DNA from: Bacteroidales bacterium
GTDB taxonomy: Bacteria; Bacteroidota; Bacteroidia; Bacteroidales; ML635J-15
Assembly: GCA_028696755.1 (NCBI GenBank)
Contig: JAQVGK010000188.1
Span: 1-6,943, forward strand
Reading direction: 5' to 3'
DNA: 6,943 nt
The position numbers and the translations under genes are program-made. The notes beneath the pieces were generated by a model, which was not told where the DNA came from, searched no databases, and was given only the letters and a program-made list of their open reading frames with translations. Shown here in pieces: positions 1 to 4,829 of the stretch; positions within the stretch are counted from its first letter, which is position 1; each line of letters opens with the position of its first letter.

Positions 1-5
1 TATTT

Positions 6-196
6 TTTCTATTTTGTTTACTTCATTTATAGTGCCTAAAGTGCCTAGAGTGCCCTAAAGTGCCTAAAGTACTTGGGGCTGCTGGCCTATTATTTCTATT
101 TTGTTTACTTCATTTATAGTGCCTAGAGTGCCTACCCTTCGACTTCGCTCAGGGGGCGGCTTGCCTAAAGTGCCTAAAGTACTTGGGGCTGCTGGC
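6..196. repeat. Two direct copies of a 9-mer repeat block with flanks
   Basis: The block occurs twice. Bases 6-37 match 93-124 exactly over 32 bases, and 54-86 match 164-196 exactly over 33 bases. Inside each block are short tandem units of about 9 bases with consensus AGTGCCTAA. In copy 1 they lie at 31-39, 40-48, 49-58 (one extra C), 59-67 and a variant AGTACTTGG at 68-76. Copy 2 has the same units at 118-133 and 163-186, but is split by an unrelated 28-29 base insert. The copies are 87 bases apart on the left side and 110 on the right, the difference being the insert. No gene is encoded. Similar AAGTGCCTAAAGTACTT strings are familiar to me from intergenic DNA of Bacteroidota, but that is memory and unverified. 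The repeats may continue past the left edge. Confidence 0.9.
135..154. repeat. Small imperfect palindrome nested in repeat copy 2
   Basis: The 20-base string CCCTTCGACTTCGCTCAGGG has ends that pair (CCCT with AGGG) and a short inner GA/TC pairing around a TTCG-containing loop, giving a weak hairpin with a two-base bulge. It interrupts the 9-mer array of the second block. Bases 134-161 have no counterpart in copy 1, while the flanks on both sides match copy 1. The same string, or its complement CCCTGAGCGAAGTCGAAGGG, is one I recall as a dispersed short repeat in several bacterial phyla; this is from memory. No target-site duplication is evident. Confidence 0.6.
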
Positions 197-310
197 TTTA
201 TCTATCTAGGATTTTATAATAATACTTTTTTGGTTAATAGCTCAGTTTTTAATTCTTTAATAATTTATTTCATCATATTTCTCATTTTCTCATTAATAAT
301 AATTCCATTT
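197..310. other. AT-rich spacer between repeat blocks
   Basis: This stretch is mostly A and T and separates the direct 9-mer blocks from the inverted block. In both directions the frames are broken by stops within a few codons, and I see no RNA-like fold, promoter box or terminator with a T-run. Together with the repeats it makes up the 355-base gene-free left end of the window. Confidence 0.6.
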
Positions 311-350
311 AAGTACTCTAGGCACTTTAGTCACTCCAAGTACTTTAGGC
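311..350. repeat. Inverted copy of the 9-mer repeat block
   Basis: Read on the minus strand, this block is made of the same 9-mers as the left end (AGTGCCTAA, AGTACTTGG, AGTGCCTAG and variants). Bases 336-350 are the exact reverse complement of 172-186 and of 62-76, a 15-base arm that extends by a few pairs with mismatches. It begins five bases after the cysD stop codon in the direction of cysD transcription, so in a cysD read-through transcript it could pair with either direct copy to form a hairpin with a loop of about 150 or 260 bases. There is no T-run, so it does not look like a standard intrinsic terminator. Confidence 0.85.
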
Positions 351-355
351 ATTTC

Positions 356-1270
356 TTAAAAATAACCCTCCTTCTTTCTATCCTCCATTGCGGCTTCGCT
401 GCGTTTATCGTCGGCGCGACCACCACGTTCTGTAATTCGGGAAGCTGCAATTTCGGTAACTATATCGTTTAAATTGTCGGCTGTTGAAAGAGTAACGCCT
501 GTACAGGTAATATCTCCAATTGTGCGACAACGAACATCAAGTTCAACAATCTCTTCGGTTTCTTTTAGCTGCATAAATGGGGCCCAAGCCAACCAGTTTC
601 CATCGCGGTTAAAAACTTTACGACGATGAGTATAGTACAAACTAGGCATCACAATCTTCTCTTGCATAATCCACTGCCAAACGTCAAGCTCGGTCCAATT
701 GCTGATTGGGAAAACTCTAAAATGCTCGCCCATATTCTTGCGGCCGTTAAAGATATTCCACAATTCGGGACGTTGATTTTTCGGATCCCACTGGCCAAAC
801 TCATCACGATGCGAAAAAAATCTTTCTTTCGCACGAGCTTTTTCTTCGTCGCGACGACCGCCACCAATTGCACAATCGAGCTTAAGTTCTTCGATAGCAT
901 CGAGCAGAGTAACAGTTTGAAGTTTATTTCTGCTAGCGTTAACGCCTTTTTCATCAACGCAACGACCTTTATCAATTGAATCCTGAACTTTTGCAACAAT
1001 AAGTTCGCAACCTAACTCCTTTGCAAGAGCATCACGATAATCCAGAGTTTCCTGAAAATTGTGTCCAGTATCAATATGCAAAAGTGGAAAAGGAATTTTT
1101 CCTGGCCAGAAAGCCTTTTTTGCAAGATGTACAAGTAAAATAGAATCCTTACCCCCCGAAAATAGCAAAGCTGGACGCTCAAATTGAGCAGCAATCTCAC
1201 GCATAACGAAAATCGCCTCGTTTTCGAGCTGCTTTAAGTGACGGGTGTCAATTTTAATTTCGTTTTTCAT
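356..1270 (-). CDS. cysD: Sulfate adenylyltransferase subunit 2 (CysD)
   Basis: This is the catalytic small subunit of ATP sulfurylase, which with the GTPase CysN converts sulfate and ATP to adenosine 5'-phosphosulfate (APS) and pyrophosphate in the cytoplasm. The 304-aa product is full length for the family. It has the PP-loop ATP-binding motif SGGKDS at residues 38-43, HIDTGHNF at 65-72, the conserved GGGRRDEEKARAKER stretch at 136-150, and the typical KKEGYF end. The ATG start is followed immediately by a normal N-terminus. It follows cysH with a gap of 12 bases and is surely co-transcribed with it. CysN, usually the next gene, is not in the 355 bases that remain, which hold repeats instead. 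By eye the gene is richer in G and C than cysH and the genes to its right. Recognition is very secure. Confidence 0.97.
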   Translation of the reverse strand: MKNEIKIDTRHLKQLENEAIFVMREIAAQFERPALLFSGGKDSILLVHLAKKAFWPGKIPFPLLHIDTGHNFQETLDYRDALAKELGCELIVAKVQDSIDKGRCVDEKGVNASRNKLQTVTLLDAIEELKLDCAIGGGRRDEEKARAKERFFSHRDEFGQWDPKNQRPELWNIFNGRKNMGEHFRVFPISNWTELDVWQWIMQEKIVMPSLYYTHRRKVFNRDGNWLAWAPFMQLKETEEIVELDVRCRTIGDITCTGVTLSTADNLNDIVTEIAASRITERGGRADDKRSEAAMEDRKKEGYF

Positions 1271-1282
1271 TTCTTAATATTA

Positions 1283-1984
1283 TTATTCTCCATGAGTATG
1301 TAGTCCACATTCTTTGCCGCTATTATTTTCCCACCACCATCTTCCGGCTCTGAAATCTTCACCTGGTTTTACAGCTCTGGTGCATGGTTCGCATCCAATA
1401 CTTATAAAACCTTTGTGATGTAATGGGTTATATGGCACATTATTATCTTTAAGATACTTTTCCACATCTGCTAAAGTCCAGTTAAGTAATGGATTAGCTT
1501 TTACAAGGCCGTATCCCTCATCAAATTCCAATACATTCATTTCTGTTCTCCCTTGAGATTGGTCGGCTCTAATACCTGTAATCCAGCATAAGTTGCCAGC
1601 TAATGCTCTCTTTAAAGGTTCAACTTTACGAATATTGCAGCACTCTTTTCTATTTTCGATGGATTCGTAAAAACTAAACGGACCTTTATCGCTAAGCAAT
1701 TTCTCAACCGCAGAAGTATTTGGGTAATAAACCTTGATTTTACATTTATATTTCTCTAAAGTTGCTAAATGCACCTTATAAGTTTCGGGAAAAAGTCTGC
1801 CTGTGTCTAAACTTACTATGCTAATCGGAATATTATTTCTGCAAATAACATCGGTAATAACCTGATCTTCGATTCCGAAACTTGTTGTAAAAACAATTCT
1901 ATCTTGATACTCTGATGCAAGGATATTAAGCATATCTGCAATGTTTAATCCCTGAATTTTATTTTCGATTTCTTTCATTTTCAT
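1283..1984 (-). CDS. cysH: Fe-S type APS reductase (CysH family)
   Basis: This assimilatory reductase makes sulfite and AMP from APS, using thioredoxin or a similar reductant. The 233-aa protein has the phosphosulfate-binding fold (TTSFGIEDQ at 33-41, SLDTGRLFPET at 58-68, ITGIRADQS at 135-143). It also has the four cysteines of the [4Fe-4S] cluster as Cys115-Cys116 and Cys198/Cys201 (GCEPC), and the catalytic C-terminal ECGLH motif with Cys226. From knowledge of the family, the cluster cysteines mark enzymes that use APS, whereas cluster-free CysH uses PAPS, so the product name 'PAPS reductase' would probably be wrong here. A second in-frame ATG two codons later (1976-1978) could also start translation. 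It sits 9 bases after the DUF2061 stop and 12 bases before cysD. Confidence 0.95.
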   Translation of the reverse strand: MKMKEIENKIQGLNIADMLNILASEYQDRIVFTTSFGIEDQVITDVICRNNIPISIVSLDTGRLFPETYKVHLATLEKYKCKIKVYYPNTSAVEKLLSDKGPFSFYESIENRKECCNIRKVEPLKRALAGNLCWITGIRADQSQGRTEMNVLEFDEGYGLVKANPLLNWTLADVEKYLKDNNVPYNPLHHKGFISIGCEPCTRAVKPGEDFRAGRWWWENNSGKECGLHTHGE

Positions 1985-1993
1985 TTTACAAAG

Positions 1994-2326
1994 TTAATCA
2001 GAAACTGCAGTTGGCGAAATAAACATTCTACGAATTACTCTACGCCTAACCATATTGTAGTGTCTCACATAAACCCTCATTTTACCCCAACGAACTACAT
2101 TCCAAGCTCGTTCATGAAGAAAATACAACACCATTTTTATAATAGCTTCAGCAGATGCTACTCCCGTTGCTTTTTCTGCAGCATTTGCATCATCCTTAAA
2201 GAAAAAATATGCAAGAAAAAAGGTTGTAACTGATGCAACAATTCGCCAGGTTATTGTTTTAATGACACTTTTTATTGGTCTCTCTCTAACTTCAACCGAT
2301 TGAGCAGGACGTTTCTTTTTTTGCAT
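1994..2326 (-). CDS. DUF2061 membrane protein, sulfur operon
   Basis: This is a small predicted membrane protein of unknown function. The 110-aa product carries a DUF2061-like core: KTITWRIVASVTTF near residues 23-36 running into a first membrane segment (about 29-43), a second hydrophobic segment (about 56-70), and the family-typical HERAW at 71-75 followed by WG. After the core, residues 82-110 form a strongly basic tail with many arginines, which should stay cytoplasmic by the positive-inside rule. I chose the ATG at 2324-2326. The longer frame to 2356 begins with TTG and runs through a T-rich tract, giving an implausible leader. It is the first gene of the DUF2061-cysH-cysD operon, and by association may help sulfate or sulfite handling, but no reaction is known to me. 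Confidence 0.88.
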   Translation of the reverse strand: MQKKKRPAQSVEVRERPIKSVIKTITWRIVASVTTFFLAYFFFKDDANAAEKATGVASAEAIIKMVLYFLHERAWNVVRWGKMRVYVRHYNMVRRRVIRRMFISPTAVSD

Positions 2327-2469
2327 ATTTTTATTTTTGCTACAAAAAAAAAACAATAAAGGCCGTTTTTACTTAGTCATAATACCCAAAGAAATTAGTA
2401 GTAATACGTAATTTAGCACACGAGTACTATTTTACCGAAATTATAAAATGTTTCAAAGTTTGCTTTTGG
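2327..2469 (-). other. Leader region of the sulfur operon
   Basis: These 143 bases separate the methyltransferase stop from the DUF2061 start and should hold the promoter of the operon. I found no good TAnnTTTG box with a TTTG-like box at the right distance; the best match, TAATTTCG on the minus strand, has one mismatch and no partner. Near the gene there is a run of ten A on the plus strand (2344-2353), which is T10 in the transcript sense. An AAAAAC/GTTTTT pairing just before it could form only a weak AT hairpin. I see no SAM-riboswitch-like fold, and no terminator for the upstream methyltransferase gene. Confidence 0.4.
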
Positions 2470-3648
2470 CTAGATCAAACCAGTAACTTTTTCAAGATAA
2501 TGGAATTCAATTCCAAACATTTCTTTGATTGAGTTAATGCGGTCTAAAATCTCTTTATTATTTGACTTTTTGGTATTTTTTTGTCCGATAATCATAACGT
2601 TTTTATGAGTATGAGCATCCGAAATAAATTCGACAACTTTTGTTTTATATCCAAAATACTCGAGAATTAGTGCACGAATAGAGTCTGTAACAAGTTCGGC
2701 CTGCCGCTCCATAAAGATTCCGTATTTTGTAACAGGCGACAAAGCATTTAGTTTATTCGATTTCTCCATTTGCTGACGAATTTGGTGCTGACAGCATGGA
2801 GTGGTAACAATAAGCTTTGCTCCTGCTTTTATCCCTTTTGCAATTGCATCATCAGTTGCAGTATCGCATGCATGCAAAGCAATAATCACATCAGTTTCAT
2901 CAAAATCAAAATTCTCAATTGCTCCTTCAACAAATTTAAGTCCAGCAAAATTACAATCCTGCGAAAACTTATTGCAAAGGTTAACTAATTCGGGGCGGAA
3001 CTCAACGCCTGTAATTTCGCAATTTAGTTTTAAAACATCTGTTAAATAATCATAAAGAGCAAAAGTAAGATAACCTTTGCCAGAGCCCATATCTGCAATT
3101 TTTATTATTCCATCTGTTTTAATGTCCTTCAGCAATGAACTTAGAATCTCGATATAGTGATTAATTTGTTTGAATTTATCCTGCGATTTAGCCAAAACTT
3201 TTCCGTTAGAATCAGTAATCTCGAGCAATTGTAAGTATTTCTTATATCTAGAATTCTCAATCCTTCTGGTTTTTACATTATCGTGACTCATAGAAGGAAC
3301 CTGTTTTATGCTTGCTGGCAAAGTTTTAAGTCTGAATTTATCGGCTTTCAGTCTTTCCAAAACAAAGTCTGAAGTAATAGTAAAAAGATTTAAAATTCGG
3401 AAGTCATTCAAAATCAAATTATCAAGTAATGATAAGGCTTCATCTAGTGAATAATTTTTAACAATGTCTTTGGTTTTATAGCGATATGTAAAACTGATTT
3501 TCTCCTCATTTTTTATGAGAATTCTCTTCAAATACACGTTTTTCAGATTTTCGGTATTACCTGTATGATCAGATAAAGTAAGTTTCACAAATGTATTTTG
3601 CTGTAACGAATCCTTTAAACGACTGAATATCAATAACTTATCTTCCAT
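2470..3648 (-). CDS. Class I SAM-dependent methyltransferase (Methyltransf_32-like)
   Basis: This is probably a cytoplasmic methyltransferase; the substrate is unknown. The 392-aa product has an N-terminal half without recognisable motifs, then KFKQINHYIEIL (about 159-170) leading into a Rossmann-type SAM site. Motif I is ADMGSGKGYLTF at 185-196, the acidic ribose-binding residue is in GVEFRPEL at 214-221, then ALHACDTATDDAI at 257-269 and TPCCQHQ at 283-289. The HACDTATD and PCCQHQ pair is what I associate with PF13679 (Methyltransf_32). The start is set at the ATG 3646-3648. A longer frame to 3708 needs a TTG start and would contain a promoter-like TACCTTTG. It lies 70 bases after the Rpn-like gene and 143 before the sulfur operon, so it may be transcribed alone. 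RNA or protein modification are both possible. Confidence 0.85.
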   Translation of the reverse strand: MEDKLLIFSRLKDSLQQNTFVKLTLSDHTGNTENLKNVYLKRILIKNEEKISFTYRYKTKDIVKNYSLDEALSLLDNLILNDFRILNLFTITSDFVLERLKADKFRLKTLPASIKQVPSMSHDNVKTRRIENSRYKKYLQLLEITDSNGKVLAKSQDKFKQINHYIEILSSLLKDIKTDGIIKIADMGSGKGYLTFALYDYLTDVLKLNCEITGVEFRPELVNLCNKFSQDCNFAGLKFVEGAIENFDFDETDVIIALHACDTATDDAIAKGIKAGAKLIVTTPCCQHQIRQQMEKSNKLNALSPVTKYGIFMERQAELVTDSIRALILEYFGYKTKVVEFISDAHTHKNVMIIGQKNTKKSNNKEILDRINSIKEMFGIEFHYLEKVTGLI

Positions 3649-3669
3649 AATTTTAAAATAATATTTTTG

Positions 3670-3677
3670 CAAAGGTA
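3670..3677 (-). promoter_or_regulatory. Putative -7 box for the methyltransferase gene
   Basis: The minus strand reads TACCTTTG, a perfect match to the Bacteroidota -7 consensus TAnnTTTG, 21 bases before the ATG. The -33 element is weak: a TTTG exists upstream, but at a spacing of only 12 bases rather than about 17-23. The box lies inside the TTG-initiated extension of the reading frame, which favours the shorter protein. Confidence 0.45.
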
Positions 3678-3718
3678 TTATTTTAAAAGCAAAATAATGA
3701 TTGGACAAGTGTTTATAT

Positions 3719-4711
3719 CTAAAGCAATTCGATCTCTTTTGCAGAAAGCCCTGTCTGTGTAATTATTTCATCGGTGCGAAAACCTGACTTTTTCATAAAA
3801 GTTGCTAATTTGCAAATAGCGAGATGCTTATCATTTTCCGCTTCTTGTTTCTGTTTTTCGGCTTCTTGTTTCTGTTTTTCAATTTCTAGCTTTTGTTTTT
3901 CAGCACGTCTTTGTCCTTTTTTAGCCTCTCGTTTTTCTAGTTCAAGTTCTTCCAATTGTTTCTTATACTTCTTTTCCTGCTGATCAAAAACATAATCAAG
4001 TTCATCTTCAACAAGCATATACCTACGAAATTTCTCATCCTCCAAAGGCGCTTGTAAGTATTTAGCTACATCACCAAATTCCTCTGGGACATCTTGTAAG
4101 TCAATAACATAACCGCTATCAACGCACCAAGCTTGGTTAAAAAGAGTAAAAAACTTCTCTAATCGGGTTTTACGATTCTCGGGCAGACGTTTAACTTGAA
4201 TGATGTGAGATTGATGGGTTAACAATTCGATGAAATCACATTTTACCGTCAATCTTTCTTTGCTAACAGAGTTTGTAACCTCTCTATTAACAGTTACGGC
4301 CATATAAGGTAACTCTTCGATATTATAACCTAAGATATAAATTGTTATTAATGGATAAATACCTGAGTACTCAGTTATCGGCTCAGAGCTAATGTCGAAG
4401 TCTTTTTTATCGACCATGTAATTAGCACCCAAATAATTCCTAAAACGCTGAATATCAGAAGCATATTTGGACTTTTGTAATTCAATAAGCACCGTTTTCC
4501 TTGATCCATCTGCTTCAACAATAACAGCTTTAAAATCCAGTCTAAATAAATTAAAACTAGGCTTTCGTTTTGGGAAAAGCATTTCCTGCTGACCAAGCTC
4601 AACTTCTATGACATCAACATCAAGAATTACAGAAAGCACCTTTTTTGCATACTTTTCATTTTCCATAAGGTACTTAAATGCAAGGTCGTATAAAGGGTTT
4701 ACTATTCTCAT
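3719..4711 (-). CDS. Rpn/PD-(D/E)XK nuclease family transposase-like protein
   Basis: This belongs to the Rpn (recombination-promoting nuclease, PF12784/TIGR01784-like) group of PD-(D/E)XK proteins. Family members in E. coli are DNA endonucleases; the role in Bacteroidota is unclear. The 330-aa product opens with the typical MRIVNPLYDLAFKYLMENE. The nuclease core shows RLDFKAV with Asp59 and VLIELQK with Glu77, Gln79 and Lys80, followed by DIQRFRNYLGANY (86-98). All core residues I look for are present, so it may be active. From about residue 245 a charged coiled coil begins and ends in near-identical EKQKQEA heptads, then a short helical C-terminus. The ATG at 4709-4711 is preferred over a TTG at 4730-4732 that sits on a promoter box. 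There are no inverted-repeat ends around it, so it is not an obvious mobile element. Confidence 0.9.
   Translation of the reverse strand: MRIVNPLYDLAFKYLMENEKYAKKVLSVILDVDVIEVELGQQEMLFPKRKPSFNLFRLDFKAVIVEADGSRKTVLIELQKSKYASDIQRFRNYLGANYMVDKKDFDISSEPITEYSGIYPLITIYILGYNIEELPYMAVTVNREVTNSVSKERLTVKCDFIELLTHQSHIIQVKRLPENRKTRLEKFFTLFNQAWCVDSGYVIDLQDVPEEFGDVAKYLQAPLEDEKFRRYMLVEDELDYVFDQQEKKYKKQLEELELEKREAKKGQRRAEKQKLEIEKQKQEAEKQKQEAENDKHLAICKLATFMKKSGFRTDEIITQTGLSAKEIELL
3840..3902 (-). repeat. 21-bp tandem repeat encoding coiled-coil heptads
   Basis: Three 21-base units lie at 3840-3860, 3861-3881 and 3882-3902. The first two differ only at the last base; the third is diverged. Each encodes one seven-residue unit (EKQKQEA, EKQKQEA, and the related EKQKLEI) in the tail of the Rpn-like protein. 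Because the unit is a multiple of three, gain or loss of copies would lengthen or shorten the coiled coil without breaking the frame. Confidence 0.85.
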
Positions 4712-4729
4712 GGCATTACAATCACTTTG

Positions 4730-4758
4730 CAAAAATACGGGAAAATAGCTTTTGCAGA
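4730..4758 (-). promoter_or_regulatory. Putative promoter of the Rpn-like gene
   Basis: On the minus strand TATTTTTG (4730-4737) matches TAnnTTTG perfectly. TCTG (4755-4758), one mismatch from TTTG, sits 17 bases further upstream, within the usual Bacteroidota spacing. The ATG follows about 18 bases after the -7 box, giving a short leader. The site lies just beyond the terminator of the preceding gene, as expected for an independent transcription unit. Confidence 0.5.
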
Positions 4759-4783
4759 TTCATTTTGTAAATATTTTATCAAC

Positions 4784-4808
4784 AAAAAAGGCCGCGAAAT
4801 GCGACCTT
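4784..4808 (-). terminator. Intrinsic terminator of the Ig-like lipoprotein gene
   Basis: On the minus strand an AAGGTCGC/GCGGCCTT stem (plus-strand arms 4788-4795 and 4801-4808, one mismatch, five-base loop) is followed by a run of T, seen as six A at 4784-4789. It begins 21 bases after the stop codon of the lipoprotein gene. This is a textbook rho-independent terminator. Confidence 0.88.
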
Positions 4809-4829
4809 AAAAGTAGTATTTGAATTGAA

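Noticed and set aside
6..196. CRISPR array
   Set aside because: The units are 9 bases with no spacers of regular length, and the larger repeat occurs only twice, with different internal content.
101..472. A plus-strand open frame of 123 codons with a hydrophobic middle
   Set aside because: It starts at TTG inside the repeat block, is made of repeats and AT-rich spacer, and ends antisense to the 3' end of cysD. Nothing supports translation.
626..979. Open frames on both strands inside cysD
   Set aside because: They are shadows of cysD in other frames, with no recognisable protein sequence.
2354..2356. TTG start giving DUF2061 ten extra residues
   Set aside because: The extension is encoded by the T-rich leader, and an ATG at 2324-2326 gives a normal N-terminus.
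2327..2469. SAM or other sulfur riboswitch before the sulfur operon
   Set aside because: The region is short and AT-rich and shows no multi-stem fold or conserved core that I recognise.
3719..4711. Insertion sequence around the 'transposase' gene
   Set aside because: No terminal inverted repeats or target duplications are seen. The family name reflects the nuclease fold, and the gene has its own promoter-like site and position between ordinary genes.
2470..4711. A defence or toxin-antitoxin system made of the methyltransferase and the PD-(D/E)XK protein
   Set aside because: The methyltransferase motifs are not those of DNA modification enzymes, both genes have separate promoter-like boxes, and the Rpn-like family is common as a stand-alone gene. 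Adjacency alone is too weak.
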